A stretch of 60,000 nucleotides of DNA from Phoronis australis (Eukaryota; Phoronida; Phoronidae). The stretch is from assembly GCA_002633005.1 (NCBI GenBank), contig NMRA01000120.1, positions 255,056-315,055 on the forward strand, in the 5' to 3' direction. The notes beneath the pieces are model-generated. The model did no database searches. It was given only the letters and a program-made list of their open reading frames with translations, and was not told the origin of the DNA. Shown here in pieces: positions 10,668 through 25,600 of the stretch; position 1 is the first letter of the stretch, and each line of letters starts with the position of its first letter. The translations under genes were made by a program, and so were the position numbers.

Positions 10668-13600
10668 TCACCCTTCAAGAGCAGAAATCAAATCCCCGCT
10701 GGCCTCCAACTCCTACAAACAGTAATAATGTGACTTCGATTTTTTAGCTTGGTGGTTTGAGATCAGTTTCATGAGAAGTGACTTGAGAATCATGTCAAAA
10801 TTTTGATCTTATGCTCCACACCATTTTTTATGAAAATTAATTACATCTCACTTAAGCAAAAATAAAAAGTCTCTGAGATTATGCTCACGACTTCTAGTCA
10901 CTGAAATACTGCATAAACAATTTCTAAGCTGTGATGTGCAAATAACAACATGGCTAAACCTTTATTCAGTAGTTATGAAGCAGGAGCAAAAGGCTAAATT
11001 TCTGTATTAACTCTAAAGTCAGTTGCCATGAAACTGACACCAGAGGGCGTGTTGTGAACATGAATAAAGCTGTATTTTGTGCTGTTTCGGCAAAATAGTT
11101 TACTTAGTAATTCATGGCTTGGAATGACACAATAAAAAGAGGAAAATTTTCCAGGTGATGTATCGTTCTACAAATAAATAGAGTCATGTGATAGAAATAT
11201 TATTCGTGTTGTAAAATTTAAATTCAAGAAATGTTTTTGCCAAAATAAAAGTCAAAATAATGAGAAAAAGAGAAGAAAAAAGAAAAACTGGAAATCAAAT
11301 AAGAGGAAATCAAAACCAAAAAATCCTCTTAAAAGAAGAAAATTCCAAGCCCTGGTAATTTCACACAAAGACAGCTATTAAATATTTTGATTTAACGTTT
11401 AAGCTATGTATCATAAAAATGGAGTTATGAAATAAGGGAAATTAACACTAATTTATTTCTTGTTGTTGTCCATGGTTACGCTGTAGTTAGAATGGGCTCG
11501 CGTGTGTTAATTTTGCCTCAATAAGCCGATGCAGCAGCATTTAATACAACTTCAACTGAATACAGAGATAACAAAGATACATGTACAGATTGCTATACCG
11601 AGAGAAAATACACTCGAACGCATTAAGGTTATACAGGGCCTTATTTTAGCCAAATAGTTTTAAATGATACATTTTAACTTGGTAAAGTGTATATAATTAT
11701 GAATTAAAGTTGAAAGCCTGTGAAATTTGATTTTTTGCCTTGTGCTACTCTTAACATTAATTGAGTCGAGTGCACATATGTTTTAGTAAAATTTCAGGGA
11801 GAAGAAAGGTATACATTCTGACAATAACTTCAAGGGTAAATTCCATTTAATATAAATGTTCAAACTAAAATTTCAAAAACACTGTTACAGCTTTCTAAAT
11901 TCATCGTTTCATTTTTATGCAAAATTCTGAATGATTTTTTCAGACAAAACAATAAAACTCCTACTTTTGATAGCCCTTCAGGCAAAAGTGGAACATAAAA
12001 GAAAGATAACAAACAATGTTGAGGAGAACAGTACGTAAAGCAATTGTATGAAAGTAAAACAAGAGCATTGAAATGCACCCACAAATGCATTGCAAATGGT
12101 GTGCCTTTAGGGTTTATTTGTATGATAAGAATGGCCACTAGATGGCGCAAAAACGTCCAATCAATCCATAACGGGAACATGTCATTACTTCTTCAATAGA
12201 AAGCTATTCACCAAATTCCATAAAACTCTGCCAAGGAACTTCAGAGAAACAAAGGAAAACGGAATAAAATGAAATTGCCAGCATTTGTTGGATCCGCTTG
12301 AAAGTCGTCATCATCTGTTGTTAGCTTCTGTGCAGTGGGTTTAGGATATACAGCTATGGGCGCAAAACAAAACAATACAAAACTACCACTAGGAGGCGCA
12401 ACAGTAGTTTAAGTCGTCCTTGTCAACAGTCCTCTTCACACTGAAAACATGTATGCCAATTTTCAAAACCATCCTGAGAATGGTTTGGTTGATAGAGGGG
12501 TGAACACCAGAAAACAGCAAAAATGGCCACTAGGTAATGCAAAATACCTCAATTCCATCCGAAAACAGGATAGCATCATCTCACCAATAGATGCCTATAA
12601 TCCGAATTTTATGAAAATCCATTGAGGACCTTTATAGATACAGATATAAACATAAACATAAAAAACTAAAATTGCCACTAGGGGGCATACTGGCAGTCAG
12701 ATCTGTTCAAAAGTCGTCGTCGTCCATTGCGAACATCAACACACTTGCTAAATTCAGTAAAGATCCTGCAAACGGTTTAGGAGATACAGCTATGAACGCA
12801 AAAAAACAAAACTGCCACTAGAAGGTGCCACAGTAATCGAAGTCATTGGAAAATCATCAGATTTCCTGAACATAAATTTCAAGCACCGATTTGTTTGTAC
12901 AACAGACCACATTTACACTTCCTCCATCAGTCATACCAGTTTGTTTGCGTAAAGCGCTGCCTGTTGAGACTTTGACCAGCCAATCAGAAATGCCGGTGTA
13001 AAAAATTTCCCAAGGAAAATTAAGTGATACCTGCATGCTGGCTACCGACCACCTAGCGGCACGCAGGGAACCAGCCAGCCTGCATGCCAGCATCATGCTT
13101 AAGTCATAGAGACATCTATTGGTGATGACGGAAACTACTACTCTGCATTTGTATTCTCATTAGAAGAGTTGAAAAAAGTGTCACGAATGTAAAACGTCCC
13201 CACTGGAATGGCATCCTAAACATAAATGATGTACCTACATGTGTACGAGTAGTGGGAATCCAGGAATTCAACAAAATTAAGAAGTTGTGCCAACTTAGTG
13301 CAATTTCCGCTTGATGGTTAGTAGAAAAATGTCATACATTACCCACTCCAATAACTTTCACAAAAATAAGTTACAAAACTTCTTTTCGTCAAAAATCAGA
13401 AAAATAAAAAGCAAAAATTTGTGGCAAATTTTCATGAGTTATTTCTTTTGAGCGGTTTGGTTGATAGAGGGGTGGAAGCAAAAAACAGACTCGAAAACAG
13501 TTTTGGCCACTAGGTGGCGCAAACTACGTCGAATCCATCTGAAAATGGAAGGATAGCGTCATCTCACTGATAGGTGCCTACATATTAAATTTCATGAAAA

Positions 13601-16600
13601 TCTCTTAAGGACTTTTGAAGATACAAAGGAAAAAGTAAAAAAATAAAAATAAAATTGCCACTAGGGGGCACACCGGTAGTCGGATCCGTCCAAAAGTTGT
13701 CGTCGTCGTCTGTTGTTAACATCATATAAACACACTAACTAAATTTCGTAAAGATCCTGCGAACAGTTTAGGAGATACAGCCATAGGCGCAAAAAAAAAC
13801 AAAATTAGGATGCGCCACAGTAGTCGAAATCGTCGGAAAATCATCGTCAACCGTCCTCTTTATAGTAAGCACATACATGCCAATTTTCACAACCATCTTT
13901 TGAGCGGTTTAGTTGATAGAGGGGAGGACGCAAAAAACAAACCCGAAAAACAGTAAAAATGGCCACTAGGTGGAGTAAACTACGTCGAATTCATCCAAAA
14001 ACGGGAGGATAGCGTCATCTCACTAGTAGGTGCCTACATACCAAATTTCATGAAAATCCATTCAGGACTTTTGAAGATACAAAGGTAAGCGTAAAAAACT
14101 AAACTTGTCACTAGGGGGCACACTGGTAGTCGGATCCGTCCGAAAGTTCGCACATGCCGTCCCATTCATGAATGGAACATATGTGCCAAATTTCATGAAG
14201 GGTTTTGCAGATTGAGCAGTGGACGCCAGGCGGACGCTGCCCGGATGGACGGACGGACAAATGCAGGACGGAGACGACAGCATAATGCGTCCACATATAA
14301 ATATGTGGGCACATAAAAATAAAAAAGAAACCAGACAAATATTTAGCAGTTGAAAATAAGAAAAGTTTTCTTTGGAAGTTGTAATTACGTTCAATAAGAA
14401 GAGATTTCATCAATGTAGTGCAGGGTATAGTACCTTAACAATATCCAATCCACCAATCAGGTCGCCTTTCACATAAAGCTGTGGGAACGTGGGCCAGTTG
14501 CTGTATTTTTTCAGACCCTGCCTCACTTCGTCGTCGGACAGAATGTCAAATGTGTCGTATTTTACACTGAATCAATAAAAGTACAAAACAGCTACACTTA
14601 AACGGATTAGAATACATACCCACAATCTGTCTAAGAAGGCTTATTTTCATTGAGACCAATTGCCACATTAAAATTGGTCCCATCTGGTTCCTAAATCAGA
14701 TGGGAAGCAATTTCTGGGTTTGCAAACAACTGACACTTGGTTATTCCTTAAGACCACGCTCATCACATAAAGTCATACACCACAACAAGCCAACTTGTAC
14801 AGTCTCATCTCAAGCAATATCCAAGTGTTAGTTATATCAAAGCCACTTGAGGTTCAAACACAACAATATCACCCACTCATGTCACCAATAATGTTTACAT
14901 CACAAGAAACCAACAGAATCATGCACAACTTAGCACAGTCAGGAAAATCTATCTATTACCTAGAATTTTTAGATGAAATTCATTATAAACATGCATGTGC
15001 CAATCACAAAATGAACTTTGTTTTCAGCTTTCACTCAATAACCCCAAGACCACCATCTACAGACAACTGCGTTCACTCTTGCAGACCTCTGCTGTGCTAC
15101 AAAGATGTTGTAAAGCCAAACCTCAAAGCTTGTCAAACTGACCAATGAGCCTTGCAGCTGCAGTTATATGACAGAGTCTGCTTGAGGCAAGCATGCAATA
15201 AAGCAGTCTCAAAATGTGAAAACGACAGACAAGACATAAACCACGTAAGAAGAACTGTATGAAAAAACAGAGCTCCAGGACCACCACATGCTACCTATAA
15301 CTGCACCAATGAGTTTGTTACCTTCGTATTATCCTGCTATCTCTTACCACGAGTGAAAGAGCCTAACTTTAAGTAGATGTCTGCCAAGCACTCATCCAGT
15401 GTTCGTGGTGGGAGATTATACTTAGACTGTGTGACCCATTCATGGAAGATACAATAGCACTACATGGCTGCAAACACTCCTTTATGTTCACAACTTACCC
15501 AGTCTGGTTAAGTATTCCTATCATTGTATTACTGAAGCCGCAACGAGGAGTGGATGCGTTGCCCTTCATAAACAGCATAACTTCAGATTGGTTTATTAAT
15601 GACTTTAGTCTGCAAGGAAACACAACAGAGGCATCTAATCAAGTAAGAGTACACTTAGCAGGCAACAACAGCATAAAATTCCGTCATTACAGTTATACAG
15701 ACAACGATTTATGCTTCCACTCAGATGCTATGATGGGGAAATCTGCCAGCACTGAGTCATGATGAGGGGGAATCCAGGAGTTAACTTTGTCTCGATTATT
15801 TGTATTAATATGCAAAAATGTTTAAAACGTGTTCATGCCCGTTATCTTTAATTCACAAAATCTTTGACTTCTAGATTTCACCAACATATAATGAGTCGAG
15901 TTACAATTGAGTTGTATTTGCAATGTTGAGAAGAGTTCAGTGACACTAAGCACCAAAAGTTGCTTTGTACTACCAGCACCCATATAACATTACAAAGTTT
16001 TATGTCACATTTACACTCTCATGACATATTACTGCAAGTCAGGAACAGCTGGCGCTTTAAATTATGAATAACACAATGTAATAATATGTACATACCTATC
16101 ATCTAACGACTTTTCCTCAGGAAGTTGAGATTTCAGTTCACCTGTGTCTGCCAGTTCCTTGACAATATCCAAACCTCCCAGCAGCTCTCCATTTGCATAG
16201 AGTTGTGGGAACGTGGGCCAGTTGGAGAACTTTTTCAAGCCTGGAAAGTCATTGAACATACGACAGTCATCAAAAAAATACGCTTTTCAATCAGAAGTCA
16301 CTCTGACAAGTAACACTATGCCTTATCCTTTGACACATTTCATGCAACAAGTATTGAGTGAAAGGAAATCAAATGACTTTGTGTTATTACACAATAACAC
16401 TATTTAGACATGGATTAATTAACAAGTTAATGCACGGAGCAGAAAGTTTTTTAAGGCAAAGAGCACAGATATGGTAATTCCAATAAACCACAGGCACACA
16501 TGCCTTTCCGCAAAAATTAAAACTTAAATATACAGCAAAGGAAGTGAATATTCAGCTCTTACTTTTGCTCAAGTATACTTTGTATTTGTTTGATGTTGTC

Positions 16601-19600
16601 CAGTATATTTCTAAAATTGTATGTAAATGTAGAAAACAGCTAGTTACTTACTTTGAATGATTTCTTATTAAAATGATAAAATTTAATACCAGCCCCACCC
16701 AAAAGCAACAGCAGAGCGGGGCCTTCAATATTAATAGAGGGGGGCCCACTTTTGAAGCTCAAAATTGAATTTCGTGCCTATGTCATTTTAATAAGAAGTC
16801 ACTTAATACAACAAACTGTTAGAATTGTAATACTCATCAGTGTACATTTTACTGTTAACATTAAAAAATAAAGCACAGAATGTAAAACTCTTGCAGTCAC
16901 TTTTTCTTTTTTGCTTAAACTCGTAGTGAGCATCAAACCTTACCTTGTCGGACGTCATCATCAGTCAGAATATTAAAGGTGTCAAACTTAACACTGTTGT
17001 CACTCAGAAGCTGCACAATCTGTCGGCTGAATCCTGTACAAAGAAGGCAAATGATAACAAGCCCACTAGTACTTGAAAAACAATTTTTGAGTCAATCTAG
17101 ACGATTTTATTGAGGTTTCAACACAAGGAAGACAGCAAAACACTCAATGCTTGTTTAGGAAAAGTAAAGAGGAAATTTTTATTACACCCAAAGCATTGTG
17201 TCCCTTTTATGATTTTTACTGCTCAACGGCACATGTGTGCAGGAATTTAACACCTATTTATGAAATTCACAAGCTTAGTAAAAAGCTCGTCCAGAACAAG
17301 AATCTCTAAGTCAACTGAATAAAGAAATATCACTGCAGTCATTACATAATAAGTTAACATGTTTCAGCAATTAACACCGTAAAACAATAACATACAGTAC
17401 AAGACACAGGATATCAAACAATAACATATAGTACAAGACACAGGATATCAAACAATAACATACAGTACAAGACACAGGATATCAAACAATAACATATAGT
17501 ACAGTCATGACAGCTAATTCTGTTAACAGCAAAAATTGATGGTTACAACAATTAGGGAGAGAAAAATGTTATTTCCCCTTCATTCTTGGTCATGAGAAAA
17601 GACAGCTCTAACGGTGCATTTGGTTTCCGCCCGGCTGGCATTGCGAGGAATTCCAGGTCATTTTGTCGGAATACTTTGCCTTTTACTATACATTCAGGAA
17701 TGTATGACACTCTATTGAGCTGGGCTGTAAGTCAACGGCTACATACACAAAAAAACTCTGTGCTCTTCACTTTTAATACAGTAATTACATAATATCATTG
17801 AACCATTGGAGCCCAAAACTGAATAAATGTGACAAGACATACCACATCTGGGTTCCTCAGGTGTTCCTTTCATGAACAGCATCACAGGAGACTTCTTCAC
17901 CAACTTCTTCAACCTGTCATCCAGACTTGCCTTCTGAATGAAACCAAAGGGAAGACAGGGTCAGTACACATTATACAAACAACTGTAAGATAATGTCTTG
18001 GTAAGAATCTTGGTGACTAGATTAAATCAGATTTCCATTACTCATTTAAGCAACACTTTCTTTCTGACTAACGGCTTAAATACGAAATCAAGCTGAACTC
18101 AAAGACATCCCAGCCTTGATAGCATTTGTTCCCACAATTATTAAGAATTAACACACAACCTGTAACTGAAATGAAGTAATCGAGTTCGGAAGGGCTGACC
18201 CCTCTGTGGTTTTTCTGACTAGTAAATGCTCTGGAGGTTTTTGTGGTAAAGGAAATGAATGATGTTGTAAAGGTGTATGACTGAGTTTTGACCTTAGCTT
18301 ACCAGACTATTGAAAGTAAGGAGATGCTGTTGTAAGTAAAATATGAATCACAAGAAGCTGATCAATTACTATAATAATAAGTGATTTTGAACCAAATAAA
18401 TAACGCTTTGATGACACAATGCTCTTCACATAGTTAAGAGACGTGTTGAAGAACGCTCAAAACAAAATCGCCACACTAAACCATATGTCTAAAACCACTT
18501 TAACGTAACTCAACAAGGCGACCAGCCGGCGACCAAGAAACTTATAACCAGTTGCATGGCATGCTTAGAATAAACAATCACATAACACAATAGCTATTTT
18601 CTGACACAGCAGTGACATGATGAATGGGATATTTCATATCCTTTTTATAAATTCTTTTTCTACCTTCACGCCGTCAGTAGCCGCTGTTGTGCGGTAGTAT
18701 GTTCAAACGATTCACATAAAAACGTCCAACATCTTAAAATGTCTGGGATTGAAATTTTGCCCATGTCAGCTTGGCCCAACTTGCGCACCAGAATTAGAAA
18801 TTGGGACAAACGAGCTTCTTTTGTGCTTTCACAATGATAAAGAGTTGTATGTAGGATGTTTCCTATTGGTCTTTTATCAGGTAGAGCCTCAAGTGAAGCT
18901 CAGCGTTCTAGGATCCTGGTACAAAGCACTCAAATACACAAAATGACACACCAAGGATTCTCGTCTCACCTTGCTGTCTACCTGCAAAGACCCCACTCAC
19001 CTGTTGGCCCATCTGGGGCGCAGACACTGCCCCGGATACCCCACAGTGACGCTTCACCTTCTTAGACAACTCGGGCACGTTAGCACCATCAAGCCTGTCT
19101 ATCGGCTTTTTGTCCTGCAATAAACAAACAAACAACTTCCTTNCATGCTTAGAATAAACAATCACATAACACAATAGCTATTTTCTGACACAGCAGTGAC
19201 ATGATGAATGGGATATTTCATATCCTTTTTATAAATTCTGTTTCTACCTTCATGCTGTCAGTAGCCGCTGTTGTGCGGTAGTATGTTCAAACGATTCACA
19301 TAAAAACGTCCAATGTCTTAAAATGTCTGGGATTGAAAGAAATTGAGTTTTACCCATGTCAGCTTGGCCCAACTTGCGCACCAGAATTAGAAATTGGGAC
19401 AAGCGAGCTTCTTTTGTGCTTTCACAATGATAAAGAGTTGTATGCAGGATGTTTCCTATTGGTCTTTTATCAGGTAGAGCCTCAAGTGAAGCTCAGCGTT
19501 CTAGGATCCTGGTACAAAGCACTCAAATACACAAAATGACACACCAAGGATTCTCGTCTCACCTTGCTGTCTACCTGCAAAGACCCCACTCACCTGTTGG

Positions 19601-22600
19601 CCCATCTGGGGCGCAGACACTGCCCCGGATACCCCACAGTGACGCTTCACCTTCTTAGACAACTCGGGCACGTTAGCACCATCAAGCCTGTCTATCGGCT
19701 TTTTGTCCTGCAATACACAAACAAACAACTTCCTTCTCAGCATGCAGTGTTCTCACCCTGTTTTGTAGGTTTAGTCACGGCGTAACATGAAAGAGAAGAT
19801 CACCAAGCAAACACATTAAGTCAACTTGTTAATGTGCTTAAAACCACCATTCATCTTGTTTTGACTAATAGTGAGTACATTGTCAACATCATTATACCTT
19901 CTTTCTAGCACTGCATATCAGAATCATGAATTCAATATACCAAAAAAAAAACAATGAAATACAAGAGCAACAGCTTCAATTTTCAAGTTTCTTATCTCCA
20001 CGGTCATGAGTGTGACGTATAAACGGACCCAACGCCAGTATGTCATGTCCAGCAACACGTGAATTTCTTGTATGAACTTGTGCCATATCCGCACTTCTCC
20101 AATGTCCCGTGGCGAAGTGAAGAGCCACAGCGTGGTCACACTAATTTGTCATAACCACCACAAATGCAAAGCCTTTCCATTCCTTATTACACCCTAAACC
20201 GTGGAGAAAATGCGCAGCAATATTTGACGACTTTTCACACTAAACACAACTAAGGATGACTAGTACTGTGATTGGTTGTCCTGGTCGTATGTCGTGTGCT
20301 TCGACCAATGAATTCCTTTAACTCGACTTAGCTAATTAACATATTCTCAGATAGTGTTTGCAGATGTTCCATTTTGGCAGCTGATCGACTGATGGAGTTG
20401 TATTTGGTGTTACTGATATTAAATGAGTCATTCAAAGCACTTTAAGGTAAAATCTTACCAATTTAGAACCCAATATGACACATAAGTGAAATTTCACGTT
20501 TTCATTTTTCATTTAGATCAGTTAGTAGCACAAAACAGAGGCTTTGTCAATGTTACGTTCATGCAATAGCTGCCATAGGACAATATGTTGTGAAAATATA
20601 GGTATGCACAACAATGCTAGATGCTTTTGAAAAATAACAAATGCCCAATTTTTGGCAATTCTTCTCGTTTGAAATTGGTGAAATTACATCATAATCACAT
20701 ACAAGAATCAACAGGGCAAAATATTACCTTAATGAACACAAATGTTGGAACCGAGTTCACATCATACTTGTGGGATACCTCTGGCACAGACTCTGCCTCC
20801 AACTGAAACACATCAGCAATAATCCTTCATGCTCCACTGGTTGTCAAACAATATTCTATACTATAAAACAACAACTGTGGTAGTTTGAAAGGATCAAAAT
20901 GATTTGGTCACGAATCACAGAGGAAATTACGACTGAGAATTCGTAATCTTCTTCTTCTTCAGATCTTTTTCTTGGATACAGACAAATGTCAATACATTGA
21001 TGTCTCCAGTCTGTTGAAGTCCACATGAAGCTCACAACCACTATTCAAAATAAGTAACACACGTATATAACTATATGACTATGCACATCAGCTTAATAGT
21101 AGAGTCCATAGCTCCTCTAGGAAGGGCTGCTAGAGTAAGTAAGACCCTGTCACTAACACAAGTGTATTGCAGTACCTAATGAACTTCACCGTTATCAAGT
21201 TAATGTGTAGCAAGACACTTTTAACTGTGTAAGCTGAAAAACTGTGTTTGCCAAGAAAGTACGGATGATCCATGTCCCTAATTTTGAAAAGATTGAGATT
21301 GATGTCAAAAGTTAAGAAAATGCATATGGAGGAAAAATTGCTCTTGCCATCGATCAAGAACAGAAATTTCAATCAAACTATTCTGACAAGGTTCAAAATC
21401 CATTTTTCAGATGAAGCGGTGATAAATCTAGCACTCCTGATTCAAACGCAAACGCAGAGTACACAGTAAATCACAGTTGCTATAAATCTGCCTTCCAGCA
21501 CAACTAAAACAACGTTTCGCGTCTCAAACAAGCAGTGATAACAGGACTTGGAAAGACGTGAGAGATGGTTATTGCTGGAGACCAGGCTTGATGACAGAGC
21601 GACTAAATTTGACAAGTCAACTTGTTGAGCATAGAGTCAAGCAAAAACGAACAGTCCATTGTTCCCTAGTCTATTAAAATATATACAATACAAGATAAAA
21701 GTAATCAGACAAAATTCGGTTTCCCAGTCATGTCAGGTAATTCTGATGTTCATCAAAAATTACTGGTATTGATAATAAAGGCAGTAAAATTCTAATTATA
21801 GAGATACCTTAGCCACCTCAACATTCTCATTTGTTCCTCTTCATTCTGAGACTTGAGGGAAGACTACGCTGACGACCAATTTGGCTTCTGCCCAGCCGTC
21901 ATGACAGGGAATTCCGGGTCATTTTGTTTGAATACTTTTGACTTGTACAGTTGTACAAACACTAACACTCACTGCCCGCCAGACATGCCATAGGTCTTAC
22001 CGTAACAAACTTGACATTGTTANTTGAGATGAGGTTAATGTGGGGGGACCATGAGAGGTTTTTGTCAACAGTAATACCAAGGAAAGGAAAACTGCTCACA
22101 TGATTTATTTTTTTGCTATTTATATAGATGGTGGGAATAATACATTTTTCAATTTTCTTTTGGGGGTAGTGGAAAGACGTGAGAGATGGTTATTGCTGGA
22201 GACCAGGCTTGATGACAGAGCGACTAAATTTGACAAGTCAACTTGTTGAGCATAGAGTCAAGCAAAAACGAACAGTCCATTGTTCCCTAGTCTATTAAAA
22301 TATATACAATACAAGATAAAAGTAATCAGACAAAATTCGGTTTCCCAGTCATGTCAGGTAATTCTGATGTTCATCAAAAATTACTGGTATTGATAATAAC
22401 GGCAGTAAAATTCTAATTATAGAGATACCTTAGCCACCTCAACATTCTCATTTGTTCCTCTTCATTCTGAGACTTGAGGGAAGACTACGCTGACGACCAA
22501 TTTGGCTTCTGCCCAGCCGTCATGACAGGGAATTCCGGGTCATTTCGTTTGAATACTTTTGACTTGTAGAGTTGTACAAACACTAACACTCACTGCCCGC

Positions 22601-25600
22601 CAGACATGCCATAGGTCTTACCGTAACAAACTTGACATTGTTATACTGAGCGTCCTTCGCCAGTTCCGTCATGGCTATATTCATATCCGCACACTGGGGG
22701 GCCCATGTTGCACTGAAGTGAACCACCGTCAAATGGCTGCAACCAAGAATACAGAATACGATAATAATGATAACAGTACAGAATGGGGTGAGGATAAAAA
22801 ACTGGTACCTTAAACCAAATATTTAAATATTCTGGACAGAAGCTTAATATGAAAAAGATGGAGTGTATATGCAGAGGGGTGATGGAATATAGTGATATTA
22901 AATTATGTGCCGAGAGAAATCTGATTTGGAAAAAAACATGTATTTCTGCACGAAGTTTAGTGTTGAAGACAAAAATCAAAAAAAATCTAGTTGGTCTCCG
23001 TTTATGGTTCATAAAAACTCTACTGGGTAAAATAACAATTCAAATAAGGCATTTACAATAAATCTGATTTTGTCAACATATTAGTTCTGTTACCATTCCT
23101 ATGGTAACACACAACATGATAAGGAAGTTAGAAAAAATGTAACAATTTTGCATGAGATGAAGAAATACATAAATTGGTTGGAAAACTTTTGTTCAACTTT
23201 TTTCTAAAAGATTATAAAATGGTCCATATTTACACCTTATATCAAGTTACTAAAAGTTTAATGGTTTTGCAAGATAACCCTATCCAGTGATGAATCGTGG
23301 TTGATTACTTTGTCTCAAAACATTTTTTTTCACTGCCCATCGCAATTATTTGTGCTTCGGCGATGCCGGGATATGGTGAAATAAAGCACGAGCTTCTTTT
23401 GGAAAGATATATTATGTAATCGTAATAAATTTCTAAGTATGTTTCCTGTCTGAAAAAAACATTTTCTTCATGAGGCACTGTGGTACACTCTAATCTTTTA
23501 TGGGTAAAAACACAAGCCGAAAAAACACTATTGTGTTAATCTACAATCTTTCAGACACAAGTAGTAAACTTATGAATGAGACATTTGTTTACATGGATTT
23601 TCTCCATCCTTCGCTTGAGTTCATTAGGAATGTATTTATATAAAAGCGAGGATGATTCCATTAAAAAAAATACTTTACCATATTTTTCCCACGCCATAGT
23701 GTCACCTAATGGTAATTTTTTCAAAGATTTTAACTTTCTTCTTTCTTCCACAAGCTTGCATATAATTTATAACAAGTTGCCAGAATTGGTTTCACTTTGT
23801 TACAGTATTTTATTAAGAACAATTGATCAGAATTTTTGTGCAAAATTTTGCTACTGCGAAGTTGTTATAATCTCACAAATAATCAAGCAAATGCGCAGAC
23901 CTGCACGTGTCATGAGCATACTGTTATCAAGTCAGCAGTCTTTTCTATGTTACAAATGCGCAGACCTGCACGTGTCATGAGCATACTGTTATCAAGTCAG
24001 CAGTCTTTTCTATGTTACAAATGCGCAGACCTGCACGTGTCATGAGCATACTGTTATCAAGTCAACAGTCTTTTCTATGTTACAAAAGAATAATGCAGTC
24101 AAGAGTATGATTCTTGTTTATGACCCAAAACACATTTTTTGGATTGAAGGTCAGACCAAAATTATAAAAAATACGTTGTCTTTGTCATTTTATTACAAAT
24201 CGTCGATTCTCCCTGCTGTCTGCCAGCCAATCGCTGATATCAAGGAGAGTTTCTTTACAATTTAGATATGCTTAAAACACTCCATTATTTACCGCCAGGG
24301 ATTTGGCTCAGTGGCAGGGCACTCAGCTGCTTCTATGGAGCGTGTGGTTTAGCTCAGCGGCAGGGCACTCAACTGCTTCTATGGAGCGCGTGGTTTAGCT
24401 CAGTGGCAGGGCACTCAACTGCTAAATTGGAGCGCGTGGTCTCAATTCTGCATTGCTGGTAACCTCTGTAATGTTGCTTTCCCTTAAGCAGATGTAACAG
24501 GCAAAGAGAGTGACGGTTGACTCCTAGAGTTTTGCATCACCATCCAGCCAACCACATGACATGTTGATATAAATTTCATGACGAGCAAAACTAACTGGAC
24601 AGTGTGAAATTTCGAAGTTGATAGAAAATTTACACGGATCTTTCCCAAACTGCATTTTGACAGCACTCTACATCCAGCTACAAGACTAAGCTAGCTGGAT
24701 GGCTAGGCAGAGGGCTAGCTCACAGGCTCTTGAGTCTATCTGTGCTTCGTATCCACCACTGCTACCAACACTGTGTAATAATGATGTAAAACCATAAAGG
24801 TTGGACACCAAAAATAAATTATATGACTGTTTATACTCAGAATTTCCTTCTCAAATATGAATGGAACACTACGAAATCTTTGAACCTCTTTTCTTCATTT
24901 GATCACAACAAATTGCCTTTGAGTAGTGACCAAACTCACTTATGTCTAGTTCAATGAAGGTATTTTGTGATGTCATGGCAGACAACCTTTGCATACATTC
25001 GGGTTTGTGACGGGCGCTCATGAAACAAATCCAAAAGTCAAGGTGTGTGAAACTCTTTTCTTGCACAAGTAAACAAATATTATGTCAGCGAATAGTGCTA
25101 CACAAACATTTGTGCCAAACTAACACAAAAATATATCTTTCCTGTGCTTTACTACTGAAAACAAATTACTGTCTGCACATGAATTACTGATTGATTTCAG
25201 TCACATTGCCGAATTGTTCTGAAACCCCCTCGACCCCCACACCCCTCGACCCATAACAAACGTGTGGACAGTGTGGGTTAGATCCTAAGTTGAGGAAAAC
25301 TTTTGTGGCCGCCATGTTAGACTGAATGGCAATTTTGAATTAAGATTTTTCCGTCATCAATTCATCACTCACAAGGACAGTTTAATGGGATCAACTACTG
25401 ATGTAACTGATGATCAAGGCCAATGTTATAAAAAATCCGGAGCTTTATGAACTACCAGTTTGTACGCAGACTTCATTTGGATTTGAAACAGTTTAAGTTC
25501 TGAGACCAGACTAGGCAAAGTTTCAGTGTCAACCTTTATGTGTCTAATATAGTTTATGAGACATTGGGAGATTCGTGTGCCTGTGGGTTAGGTTAGACTG

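Noticed and set aside
23888-24086. Regularly spaced repeats resembling a CRISPR array (also 17382-17503 and 43408-43516)
   Set aside because: The units are head-to-tail without unique spacers and lie in introns or intergenic DNA of an animal genome; they are simple tandem repeats.
24299-24460. Three functional tRNA genes
   Set aside because: Units are 46 bases long and lack anticodon and T arms; only the A-box part is present.
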